A DNA stretch of 64,000 nucleotides from Coix lacryma-jobi var. lacryma-jobi. Taxonomy: Eukaryota > Streptophyta > Magnoliopsida > Poales > Poaceae. The stretch is taken from positions 57,409,127-57,473,126 of the forward strand of contig CM019826.1 of assembly GCA_009763385.1 (NCBI GenBank), in the 5' to 3' direction. The stretch's first letter is position 1. Each line of letters opens with the position of its first letter. The position numbers were made by a program, and so were the translations under genes. The notes beneath the pieces were generated by a model, which searched no databases, was not told the DNA's origin, and worked only from the letters and a program-made list of their open reading frames with translations. Positions 54,035 to 64,000 of the stretch are shown here, piece by piece.

Positions 54035-55664
54035 ATGGGGGAAACATTTTGACTTTTGTATGATACACTGATTTTGAATGTTTCAGTTGTTTTTGCTTAT
54101 TTTTGGCTTCTTCATGCATCTTTGCATGTTAGCATACGCTTTTACATTCTGAGCTTCATGAATATAGTCTCAAGAATGTAACTATGCTCTGTGTAGTTTT
54201 TACTCCGATGCTTTCTGATGTTGTAGCTTATGCTCTTTCTAATCACTAATACATACTGTGAGCTGAGCTATTTTTGAATGGTGAATTTAGTTAATGAACT
54301 TAAAACTTGAAAATATTCACCATTGAGATATGCAACTAGCATGTGTAGGATGTGTCGAAGTCACTTGTGCTTCTCATATATGCTAGGTTGCTATGTCTCT
54401 AGTGTTGAGTCATTCACTTGCTTGGTAGGTTCATATTCTGCTTAAAATCTGAACCAAGTTAAGTGAATTGGAAAGATCGAGATGGGTTTGCTTGTTAGCA
54501 CCTCACAGTTTCAAGACTGTTTCCCATTGCACTTTTGGGTTAAACTTGAGCTGTGTAGTGTATGACCGAAACTGTCGCTTTAAGCTTCTGATTGCTTCTG
54601 CATAGGCTTCGCACAGTTGGAAAGTTAGGCAATAACAAGCATTCAACCTCTCGCAGTCACATGCTGTTTTCTGAACTTGTGTAATTTCACCGTTGCAACT
54701 CCGGTTAAAATCTGAAATCACAAGTATATGCCTAAATTGGTATCAGCATGATGATTGAACTGTGCTAGGGGTAGTTCACTTGGTATACATGCTTAGCACG
54801 TTTGACTTCCTGTCTATACATGTCTTGTGCTATTTTGATGGTGAATACCTTTTCGGCTGAAAACTGCTCACATATTCATATTTCATTCTTAGTGATCAGC
54901 TTGAGCCTTTGCTAGCATTCTGAGCATTTTCTGAGTCATCGGTACAGACCTCCGTAAAGCATCTTTGCACTCTTTTGACTCTACTCCTGAAGCTCCTAAC
55001 TTGCATTTTGACTCATATGCATTTTGGAAGGGAAGAATTCTGCGTGTTGGCACTTTTTGGTGGTGCATTTTCTGAGGGGGAGCACTACTTCTTGATGGTG
55101 CATTTTCAACTAAGGGGGAGGAAATTGCAAATCATAACCCTCCATTTGCTTAGGGGGAGCTTTCCTTGTTGTTTGCACTATTCGAGGGGGAGTTTGCTCT
55201 GGTTGAGTTTTTTTGACATTTTCAATTGGTTTGAAACGGTTTGCTAGTTGTACTGAGCCTTAGCCTCTTTCTTGAGGGACTAGCATTTGCTTTTCAGATT
55301 TTCAATTGGTGTCGAACTCTTTTTGGTAACAGTTGGTATCGAGCTTTCTCTACTAGTTGTGTTGATCCTCTGTGCCTCTATCTTGAGGGACTAGCATTTT
55401 GCTTTGATATTTTCAATTGGTACTTGCTAGCGGTGTTGAGCCTGTTCTACCTCTTCTTGAGGGCTAGCTTTTCTTTGCTTGGTTGCGTCGAGCCATTGCC
55501 CATGTCTTTGGGAACCAAGTTGTTTCGCTCTTTCCACTTGACCTTCTTCGGCTTTGCTATGCTTTTGGGTCATTTGGTCGAGTTCTCTCTTCTTCTTCCT
55601 TCCTTCTTCTGCTACCATTATGCTTTGTGTTGGTAGTTGACAATGCACTCATCAAGGGGGAGAT
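54035..55664 (+). other. SIRE copy C 3' UTR with several polypurine tracts
   Basis: Noncoding, about 1.6 kb. GAGGGGGA or AAGGGGGAG tracts occur at 55074, 55112, 55152 and 55184, and the final PPT AAGGGGGAGAT (55654-55664) abuts the LTR. Several such tracts are a mark of the SIRE/Maximus lineage. Between 55230 and 55480 are four loosely repeated TTTTCAATTGGT/CTTGAGGGACTAGC segments. I see no env-like frame. Confidence 0.85.
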
Positions 55665-57724
55665 TGCGGATACATGGGTGTATGCCGAGTCTCTGAGTGA
55701 TGAGTGATTGTCAACTGGGATGATGCGCATGCTCTTTGGCTTGTGTTGTGCAGGTGTCGAGCACGGATACTGTGATCAGAGGCAAGGTGAAGGTCAAGTA
55801 GAGACGTGCCGTGCCGATGGACCGAGAGTGGCGAAGGGCGGACGTGAGGCTTGGACTGAGGGACCAGAGGCCCGAGGATCAGCTGTGGTGGCTGACAGCC
55901 TGGGACAGCGACGAGCGAAGACTTGCAGTCATGTGTTGCCTGAGTCTTGGACTTGGGGACACGTGTCGGTGGACGGGGTGCACGGGAGGTGCATCCCCTC
56001 TACGGCGTCGGTTTGGTGGTTGAGCCAGAGAAAAACCATCGGGTGGACGGTTTTTCCAGGTGTGGGCCTCAAAACCTGGGTGCGGATGGTTTCCGAGTTT
56101 GGCCACAAAACTCGGGCTGAGGACGGTTTCCAGGTTTGGGCCTCAAAACCTGGGTGCTGCGGGTTTGCTAAGTTTGGGCCTCAAAACTCAGGCGCTGGTG
56201 GACTGGTTTCCCGGTTTGGGCTTCAAAACCGGGGGTTGGCTGGAAAGGCTGGTTTCCCGGTTTGGGCCACAAACCGGGGGTGCAGAGCGAGGGCGGCACA
56301 TGGCGGCAATCGGGAGGTTGCGTCGAGGCAACGCTACGAGTTGTGCGGGCGTGGCCGTCGGATCCACCTACCACTGAGTTGGTCCAGAATAACCCTAGGG
56401 TTTAGCTGGTTCGCTCTGTAATTAGTTGAGGGGTAGAGTAGGAATTAGAATTAGGATAAGTAGAGGGAGACACCCTCCTCCCATTATATCTCAGTCATTT
56501 GCTCTTTGCTTCTAGGGTTTCCTGCTCTCCCAATCCCCTGGTGTAGCTAGCTGAGATCCGCAGAGAACCATACCTCTATGTACTGGAGATTTTGAGGAAG
56601 AGAGGCCGTAACCTCACTGTTGTAGCGTGTGGTAGCCACACGATTGCAGATCGATGTGTTTATTCGCGTTTTGGTTCGTGTTCTTCGCGTTCTTCGTTTC
56701 TCCTCGAATTTCCCATCACTCGATCTCTCTCCATACTGCGTCTTTTCGAAATCCGTTTGAATCATCTTGTTCGTTTTCAACAGGAGGTCATTTCGACCAA
56801 AGGAATTCATCTAACTCCTCACGAACAAGTAGATCGGTTTGATTTCGTTCTCGTGGCGCTTTTTCGTTCTTGATCTTCCCTTTTCGATTTCTCGGTGATT
56901 GAATCGATTTGAGCGGATGATTTCTTGGGGATAGTCTCCTAACTACCCTGTGATCATCTTCTCCAAGTTTGGGAACTTGGGATTTTGATTTGGATTGAAT
57001 TTGGAGAGATTTGGGAGAGGGGCGATTGAAATCGCCCTCTCTGTTCATCCGCGGACAGTCCACCACTGGGGGCGCGGACAGTCTAGGGGTCGGGCTCCAG
57101 CCGAGTCCGTGGCTGCGCTGCCTGTATGGACGAGTGATTTTTGAACCGTGGACAGTCCGCCGTTGTGTTTGGCGGACAGTCCGGGAACGTCCCGGGAGTT
57201 TGCAGCAACTGTGCTGTTTGGCGAGTTTTGCCGGCGGACAGTCCGCCACTCGCCCGCGGACAGTCCGGCAGTACCGCGGACAGTACGGGACCCCAGGGCC
57301 GGACAGTCCGGGAATTGCCTGAAGCTTCCGGTTTAGTGCATTTGCTCTCCCGGCTTCCTCGCTTGGTTTCCGGACTTCTCGTTTGGCCCTAGAGTTGACC
57401 AAGGAACCTCTCTAGGTATCTTTGCTACTTGTTAGCATAGGTATTTAGGAGTTTCTCGATGTAGCCGTCGATCTACGTTCGAGATTTGGTTTTTGGGGTT
57501 GTGTTCGAGCCGGTGCTTTTGGCATTTGCTTTGCTATCTTCTTGTGGTGCCTCGCTGTGATCCTAGGGATCATCCACCCTCTTCCAAGGGTCGTGGGCAT
57601 CACGGTTTCGGTCGCCATTTCTCGGGGTTGATTTTGGGACATTTGGCCAAAGTTTCGAGAGAAATTTTTGAGCTCCCATTCACCCCTCCTCTGGTCGCCT
57701 TGCTAGTGCTTTCTCGGTCCTTCA
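55665..57724 (+). repeat. SIRE copy C 3' LTR (2060 bp)
   Basis: TGCGGATACATGGG ... CTCGGTCCTTCA, complete. It holds the stem-loop array (56045-56282) and a cluster of GCGGACAGTCCGC-type motifs (57050-57315). Confidence 0.95.
56045..56282. repeat. Stem-loop array in SIRE C 3' LTR
   Basis: The same six units as in the 5' LTR, with three of them carrying single changes that break pairing (for example CCAGGTGT, CTAAGTTT). Confidence 0.88.
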
Positions 57725-57961
57725 ATCCTCAGGTCCATGACTCGAACCACACCATGTCTCGCAAGTCTCCGCTCGTCGCTGTCCCAGCGTGTCAGCCACC
57801 ATAGCTGATCTTCCGGCCACCGATCCGTCAGTCCAAGCCTCACGTCCGCCATTCACCGCTCCGGGTCCATCGGCACGGCACGTCTCTACTTGACCTTCAC
57901 CTTGCCATCGATCACCGTCTCTGTGCTCAACACCTGCACAACACAAGCCAAAGAACATGCG
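57725..57961 (-). repeat. SIRE LTR G, right segment
   Basis: Continues LTR G after the C insertion (compare 17545-17755 and 23235-23455 in copies A and B). It is cut at 57961 by H, so its minus-strand start lies beyond the window. Confidence 0.85.
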
Positions 57962-59553
57962 TGTTGACATCTATTAACTATCATTATTTACCATCAACAA
58001 TACTTGAATAAATATCAAAAAGAATTGCCAACTTAGAAATAGGAGGTTTAAACTAACAAATTCCACGAGTTTTGGTGATTCTATATTTTCCAGGGATTAA
58101 ACAGGAAAACCGGACTACATTGCTTCCCCAAGAAGGAACCCGACGTAGATTACTCCACCGCCACGTCAGGAAGTCTCTAGAAGACTCCAGAGGACACCAG
58201 AGGGCACCACGAGGTGAGGCACCCCGGGACCCTGACCTATGGGACCGACCGGTCCCCTGGGCCCACCGGTCGGTCTGGTCCAGGGCGCCCACGCCTCCTC
58301 CTTCCGGAATCTTCCTCCACCGAACTCTAGGACTCATCTCGGCCGTACCTTAAGTCGGTTTGATCCAACGATCACAGTTCCACGACCAGGGCTATATAAC
58401 CAGACCCCTAACGCCCCATCCAGAGATAGAGACATAAGACAGAGAAGAGAAGTTCAGATCTTCCAACACGAGTAGAACTACGGTTTCTAGAGAGAGAGAG
58501 AGTTAGAGCTTTACTTCAAGTTTAGAGTTTAGTCTAGCTAGGTTCAAGTAGAGGTAGGCGACTTCGTCGGCTTATCCGGCTTGAAGCTTCATTTGAGTCT
58601 CCGGATCGTTGTCGAAGACTCGGTAATTTGTATCTTTATTCAACTTTGTGCTACATTAATATATTTTAGTTTATTTAGTTTTGGAGTTTATTCTAGTTAT
58701 ATATTTAATATAGATCTGATTATGATAGAGTTTATGATCATGTTCGTAAAGTACTTATCTTTATTCTGGATAGAGTTAAGTGGTCAAACTGGTGTAAACA
58801 TGGTGTTTAGGCCTAGTTTACCTGCGAATACATCCAATGCTTTGGGTCGAGAGGTAGATCGCAGGAGTGACAGTCCTGTTGAGTCCTTTGTAGTCCTCCC
58901 TCCGAGTGTAGACCTTAGTAGGACGCGGTTGCAAGTTAGAATTCATTACTTTATTCTTGATTCTAATTTAGTAGTGTCCCTTGATCATGGATGATAGATT
59001 AATTAGCTATAAATGATTGTATATTAACTAGAGTAATCACTAGGCTTAGTAAATGTGAAGTAACTTACGTTTCGAATCTCTTAATTAATCTCCTGACTGC
59101 TCTACTTGATTCATGTAGTTCGCTCTATCTCTAGAATTCCCGTTATTGTTATCGTTATCATTATTATTCATTATTTATCTTTATTATGTCTTACCCCTGT
59201 TTAGACATGTGAGTAGTGAATGAATGAATAGTAATCTCCACTACCTTTGAATCACATTTATGTCCAATTGTTTCCCGCTTCACTGTTCCCCTTGGTAAAA
59301 TATAAATAACAATACCTAGACAACCTGGGTGAAATGCTGCTACAATGGGTATATTTATCTGTGCGCTTGCGGATAAATATTTGTTTATATATTTTGAGCT
59401 AGTGTCACAAATGAATTACATTTCTAGTATCATGTTGGGGATGACAACTTGACATTAAGTGATGCTAGGAGTGTCCCGTACATTTCTGAGGGCTTTTGCT
59501 AGAATCAGTTCATTAAAGTTTATTAAGGGCAATTCCATTAAGAAGTGTCAACA
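57962..59553 (+). repeat. H 5' LTR (1592 bp)
   Basis: TGTTGACATC ... AAGTGTCAACA. A palindromic pair ACCGACCGGT/ACCGGTCGGT (58243-58276) precedes the TATA box (58393-58399). The end resembles F, and there is no internal PBS copy as in E. The 300-bp stretch 58620-59540 is AT-rich with no gene seen. Confidence 0.9.
58393..58399 (+). promoter_or_regulatory. TATA box of H 5' LTR
   Basis: TATATAA after GGGC, the same context as in E and F. Confidence 0.72.
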
Positions 59554-59561
59554 AGCATTTC

Positions 59562-59579
59562 TGGCGCCGTTGCCGGGGA
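59562..59579 (+). other. H primer-binding site (tRNA-Asp type)
   Basis: TGGCGCCGTTGCCGGGGA, 8 bases after the LTR end. Confidence 0.88.
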
Positions 59580-59832
59580 ATGAGAAGCGGAAGCCACCGA
59601 GAACCAAATGGAAACAAGTAAATCAGTGGAAACAAAACTTATTAGGAATTTAACATGGCAAAGGAGATTATCAACTATTCATTCATTAACTTGTACCTCT
59701 GGCTTGGCAGGCTTACCCTTGTCTTTCTTTGTTTATATCATATACAAGGTAACACAGGTTCAATTGTAATTCATCACTTACAAATCAACAATCAACTAGA
59801 TCGTGTGGAAGATCAACACCAATAGTCAAGCC

Positions 59833-61881
59833 ATGGCCAACAGGACTCTGCTGGAGTTCTCCACTCCAAGTATCAGGAACATTCGTACCAGACCTACAGT
59901 CCATACGAACAACCTTGAGTTCGAGCTCAAGCCAAGTCTTATCAACATGGTGCAAGCTACTACATTTGGTGGAAAGGAAGAAGAAGATGCAACTGCTCAT
60001 CTACAAGATTTCTTGGAGATTGGAAGCACTATCATCATCAAGGACGTTCCCCAAGGCATTATACTTCTTCGTCTCTTTCCCTTCTCACTGAAAGGAAAAG
60101 CGAAGCAGTGGTTCTATGCAAACATGGACAACGTCAAGACATGGGAGAAATGTTCAGAGACCTTTCTATCAAGATTTTTCCCAATCAGCAAAATCAATAT
60201 CTTAAGGGGAAAGATTTACAACTTTCAGCAAAAAAAATGAGAAACCATTCCAGAAGTTTGGGAGCGTTTTCAGGAACAAATCTTAAGATGCCCACATCAT
60301 AGAATAGGGAACGAATTGCTCATGCAACTATTTTATCATGGATTATTACCAAGAACATGAGAGCAACTCGATGCCACTGCTGAAGGATCGTTTATGTCAC
60401 TCACTTTTGGAAAAGCAGAATGTTTAATGGATAAGATAGCTGAGAATCAGGGCTGGAAACAAGTTACTACTCAACGCTGTCACCAAATTGAAGAAGTTCC
60501 AGGAGAAGTGTGTGCACTGTCAACCAAGATGGATGTACTTATGGATCGGCTCACTCAGAGAGCCGACTACAAGGAAGAACGTCAAGCTATTCAAGACGCA
60601 TTTAATGCTCAAACTAGAAGTGGAGAATATTTGGGAATAGAATTTTCCGAAGATCAAGAAGAAGCTAACATCATCAACAACTCTACCACTCTACACAAGC
60701 AAGGATTGCGTCAACAACAACCTCCCAAACCAGATAAGTACACCAGTAATTTTAGTTCTTCCAATTTTAAGCAACCCACGTTAAGAGATCTAATTTTAGA
60801 ACAAGCCAGAATAAATGATAGCATTACTAAAAGACTTGCTTTAAATGATAAGTCTCTTGAAAATATAAATGCTAAGATGGATGAATTTTTTTCTGCCATT
60901 AAGGATCAACTCAATTATAATAACATAATAGAAACTCAACTATCACAATTGGCTGCTGTTTTGCCTGTTACCACTAACAATGAGCAGATTAAGGGGATCA
61001 CCACTAGACGTGGGAGGACCACTCGAGATCCGCCATACCCAGAAGGAGCACAAAGAAGACAGACAGCACCAGTGACACCCCCGAGGGCAGAAGAAAGAAA
61101 TCACGAAGTTCAAGAGACTCAAGTGCAAAATGAAGAAATAGAGATGGATTTTTAAGACACCAATGTTCTACCATTCCCACGCAGAAATCGAAATACCAAG
61201 TTAGATGCGCAGTTCAGTAAGTTTGTTGAAGTGATTCAGAAATTATATATCAATATTCTTCTGCTAGATGCATTACAGGTACCTACCTATGCCAAGTATG
61301 TAAGGGATATACTTAACAACAAACAACCACTGCCAACTACTAAAGTAATCGAGCTAACAGAAGAATGTAGTGCGGTTATCCTCAATCAAATTACAGAGAA
61401 GAAGGACCCAGGATGCCCCACTATTGAGTGCTCAATTGGAAATCAATGGTTTAGCAACACACTGTGTGATCTTGGAGCCAGTGTTAGCGTAATGCCTGCA
61501 TCAGTCTACTATAAGCTCAACCATTCGACACTTGTGTCAACACCAATGTGTCTTCAGCTAGCTGTTCAATCACTCAGATACCCAATAGGAATTGCTGAAA
61601 ACATCCCAGTCAAGATTAGAGAGTTCTTTGTACAAGTGGACTTCGTGGTACTAGAAATGCACCCGAATTCAAAAGTATCACTCATCCTAGGAAGACCATT
61701 TTTAAGCACCGCTAAGGCCCACATTGATGTTGGAGCTGGAGAGATCAAGTTCACCATAAATGGAAAAGAAGAAAAGTTCTCATTCAAACCACGGCCCGAA
61801 CAATGCTCAACTCTAGAAAACCATGAAGCACAAGAAACAAAACTGCTGTCTCCGGTAGTGGAGAACCATCAAGAAGAATAA
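59833..61881 (+). pseudogene. H gag-protease (Athila-like) with three nonsense codons
   Basis: A single frame from MANRTLLEFSTP to NHQEE, interrupted by TGA at 60238, TGA at 60358 and TAA at 61153. The gag core has RLFPFSLKGKAKQWFY and ETIPEVWERFQ. A coiled-coil region (INDSITKRLALNDKSLENIN) precedes the Thr/Arg/Pro-rich linker. Protease has LCDLGASVSVMP, with DLGAS as the active site in Athila-type enzymes, then SLILGRPFL and KFTINGKEEKF. The CCHC knuckle seen in F is absent: the aligned stretch has none of its Cys and His. The frame stops after protease with no RT. Confidence 0.9.
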
Positions 61882-62322
61882 AGAAGACTGGAGAGTCCAA
61901 TTCGGTGGACTTTAAACCCCGAACCTTCGCCGGAGGTAACTCGGTAGTTATCAGCATTTACTTTTTGCACTTTATTTTTATTTGTTCATGCATAGGAAAA
62001 CAAAATAAAAATTAGCATCATCATTGCATCATAAAATTGGCCCCATGTAATTAATATTTACGAACCCCGTAAGTATTATTTACTACGGCAACAAAAACAT
62101 ACAAGAAATTCATCATTAGAATCCTGGTTTTCTATAGTATCATAAAAGTAATTTTATTTTGCATACTTCCATTGTACAAATACGGGAGACATACGGACCC
62201 ACAGACACCTGGGACCCATATCATATCACTTCAAATTATCACATGCACTCACAACCACTCATCTCACCTACCACCACATGCAACCGTCGGCATATACCCC
62301 AAAGAGTGGGACATTGAGCAAG
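61882..62322 (+). other. H noncoding region after protease
   Basis: AT-rich, aligns loosely with 41560-41950 in E (CCGAACCTTCGCC, CGGTAGTTATC, CCCCATGT blocks). Interrupted at 62323. Confidence 0.7.
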
Positions 62323-63247
62323 TGAAAGGTCCTAGTTGATTTTGGTGATTGATGACAACACTTGTGAGATAACCATTTTATCCAAAGTGCGTGAAGGAAA
62401 ATAGGTTGAGTTCACAATATCAGTGGATGATGTTAATGAAATGATTGTTTAAAGTTTGTTGGGGGATTCAACTTAAGCATAGCAAGCAAGCGAAGACTTT
62501 GGCAGGAATTGGCTAGAAGGACCGTGTGCTCAAGCGATGGTGAAGGATAAGCTAGTGGGATTGATGCCGAGGGACCGACGCAGAGGTGAAGGGCAAGCTA
62601 GTGGGCTTGGCGCTGATGGACCTATGGTGAAGGGCAAGCTAGTGGGCTTGGCGCCGAAGGACCGAGACAACGGTGAATAGCAAGTGAAGCTAAAGTGAGA
62701 GGCTTGAAGTCTATGTGATGGTTGAGTGACCAACATCATCTTTGATGGACCAAGTCGAAGATTCATTGGTTATATCTAATGGCTTGGTGAAGTTGTCCAT
62801 GAATGTTTCCTTGCGGGTATCAAAGAAAATCATGGATAAGCAAGGCAAAGGTATGGACAATAGGGTGTTTCTTTTTACCAGCTATGAGGTGTGTAGAGAA
62901 GTTAAATTGCCGGATTTAAGAGAGATAACCGTACTACTAAGAGGGGCAAACACGTTTGCATTACGGTTGTCTAGTGCCACTTGTGAGCTCTATCGTTTTG
63001 ATCGCTTTATGATGAGTGGCGGTAAGTCGAAAACCTTTGTGAAAAATGTTTGTGAAAAGCTAACTAGTGACTATGGAAATGATGCTCTTTTGGAGATCGT
63101 TGGTTTGGAGTTGGCTTGTTTTAAGAAAAGGTTTTCTTAGCGCTTGTGAGCTGACTTTACATTGCTTTGATCATATCCATAGTGTATGGGTTGATGGGGC
63201 AAGGCAAAGGAGATAGAGCGCTTGAGAATTGCGTTTTCAGGCTGGTG

Positions 63248-63650
63248 GCGGACAGTCCGCGCCCCTGGTGGTGGACAGTCCGCCGGCCAAAACCTGAAAA
63301 CCAAACAGATTCTGTGTAATCTGTTGGTGGGCTATCGAAGTAATGGCGGACAGTCCGCGCCCTGGTGGCGGACAGTCCGCCGGCTATTTTTCAGAGGAAG
63401 CAGAGTTGCTGCTCGCGCTGTTGGTGCGGTCCCAGGTCAACGGCAGACAGTCCGCGCCCTGGGTGGCGGACAGTCCGCCGGTGTTTTTTGAAGCCGAGCA
63501 GTGATGCTGGACATTCTGTTCAGCGAGGCAAAAGTCAACGGCGGACAGTCCGCGCCTCTGGTGGCGGACAGTCCGCCGGTCAAAATTCAAATCTAACGGC
63601 TAGTTGCTGACAACGGCGGACAGTCCGGGAATTGTACCGCGGACTGTCCG
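63248..63650. repeat. Tandem array of paired GCGGACAGTCCGC motifs
   Basis: Units begin at 63248, 63346, 63442, 63541 and 63616, spaced 98, 96, 99 and 75 bp. Each of the first four has two copies of the near-palindromic motif about 25 bp apart. The last is an inverted pair (CGGACAGTCCGG ... CCGCGGACTGTCCGG) just upstream of the TATA box. Confidence 0.85.
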
Positions 63651-63695
63651 GGAATCGCGTTTCAGCACATAACGGTTGGATTTGGAGTGGGCCTC

Positions 63696-63703
63696 TATAT
63701 ATA
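63696..63703 (+). promoter_or_regulatory. TATA box in LTR I
   Basis: TATATATA about 45 bp after the last GGACTGTCCGG motif, followed by GTGGGTTGCC. Confidence 0.65.
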
Positions 63704-64000
63704 GTGGGTTGCCCGGTTTGTGGGGGCTCTCTTGGGCATTTTTACAACATATCCTTTGGGAGAGAACACCTCTAGCACCTCATCTCATATCCCTTGCTTG
63801 AGAGCAACATTTGGAGAGTGAGTGTGCTCCTCTAGTGCGAATCCTTGCGTGAGAGGTTACTTGTGGCACAAGGTGGTCGTCGTGTGGGCGTGCTTATCTA
63901 TTACTCTTGGAGCTTGCCGGCTCCTAGACGGTTTGGTGATTGTGTCTCCGTGAAGCACGCAAGGAGATTGTGCGGTGCTCCGGAGTTGGCTTTGTGAGGG

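Larger units (their letters stand above)
50432..57724 (+). mobile_element. SIRE copy C: Ty1/copia SIRE-type element with large 5' deletion
   Basis: Left LTR 50432-51683 (truncated), integrase end, RT-RNase H, 1.6-kb 3' UTR with several PPT-like tracts, and 3' LTR 55665-57724. A deletion removed the end of the 5' LTR, the PBS, gag, protease and half of integrase. Flanks show a near-perfect 5-bp target duplication, so the two ends belong to one insertion. Coding parts have at least three stops and two frameshifts. Confidence 0.93.
57962..62322 (+). mobile_element. H: Athila-like Ty3/gypsy gag-protease element, cut by I
   Basis: 5' LTR, tRNA-Asp-type PBS, a gag-protease frame, then noncoding sequence up to the LTR of I at 62323. 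The noncoding part matches that after the protease remnant in E, suggesting that the family has no pol there. The 3' LTR must lie beyond the window. Confidence 0.88.
62323..64000 (+). repeat. I: start of a further LTR (probably SIRE-like copia), cut by window end
   Basis: Begins TGAAAGGTCCTAGTTG within H noncoding sequence. It has three repeats around GGTGAAGGGCAAGCTAGTGG (62545-62690), a tandem array of GCGGACAGTCCGC pairs (63248-63650) and a TATA box (TATATATA, 63696-63703) followed by a pyrimidine- and CT-rich start region. A 132-codon open frame at 62742-63140 has no recognised homology. Calling it an LTR rests on the TG start, the insertion point and the promoter; the other end is not visible. 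The copia assignment is weak. Confidence 0.6.

Noticed and set aside
54035..55664. Possible env-like gene after RT-RNase H in SIRE copy C
   Set aside because: Some SIRE elements carry one, but this stretch has only short frames without signal peptide plus transmembrane architecture, and it is filled by polypurine tracts.
55708..56421. 237-codon frame through the SIRE C 3' LTR, partly open in other SIRE LTRs, with repeats like GFQVWASKPG
   Set aside because: The repeat comes from the stem-loop units, spacers of variable length shift the units between frames, and the paired stem changes favour a folded-structure explanation over a protein.
62742..63140. 132-codon frame in LTR I
   Set aside because: No recognised family, lies within a presumed LTR between repeat arrays, and nothing supports translation. 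Noted in the LTR entry only.

Overview
This window is plant nuclear DNA, almost certainly from a grass. It consists entirely of nested LTR retrotransposons: I find no host gene, no rRNA or tRNA gene and no CRISPR array. The evidence for a grass is Ty3/gypsy Tekay(Del)-type chromoviruses with multi-kilobase LTRs and an extra ORF before gag, SIRE/Maximus-type Ty1/copia elements with several AGGGGGAG tracts, Athila-like elements primed by a tRNA-Asp-type site, and very GC-rich LTR leaders. The species cannot be fixed from sequence alone.

The letters are my labels. G is a minus-strand SIRE LTR (50002-50431, 57725-57961). It is split by F (Athila-like, minus, 46670-50001), by C (SIRE, plus, 50432-57724) and by H (Athila-like, plus, 57962-62322). 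H is cut by I, a further LTR starting at 62323. F is cut in its gag by D (SIRE, plus, 23513-24105 and 45014-46669). D is cut in its 3' UTR by B (SIRE, minus, 17823-23512). B is cut in integrase by A (SIRE, minus, 10998-17822). A is cut in its 3' UTR by Gypsy1 (Tekay, minus, 1-10997). D's 3' LTR is also cut by E (Athila-like, plus, 24106-45013, target duplication GGGCC), and E is cut by Gypsy2 (Tekay, plus, 28087-40487, target duplication AAGCT). The deepest chain is therefore G > F > D > B > A > Gypsy1, six layers. The left ends of G, F, D, B, A and Gypsy1 lie outside the window.

Gypsy2 is the one intact element: LTRs of equal length (2989 bp) with one difference noticed, perfect target duplications, PBS, PPT, an open orf0 and one open 1492-residue gag-pol frame ending in a chromodomain. 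Gypsy1 has the same layout but two single-base frameshifts in pol. The SIRE copies are all broken by stops, frameshifts and deletions. The Athila-like copies E, F and H show gag and/or protease only, and E and H share noncoding DNA where pol would be expected, so they look non-autonomous.

The signals most worth a second look are: (1) arrays of about six short stem-loops in every SIRE LTR whose stems differ by paired, compensating changes; (2) splice-acceptor-like sequence directly before all four ORF starts of the two Tekay elements, with donor-like sites in their U5 leaders; (3) a second primer-binding site inside both LTRs of E; (4) orf0 proteins of unrelated sequence in the two Tekay elements.
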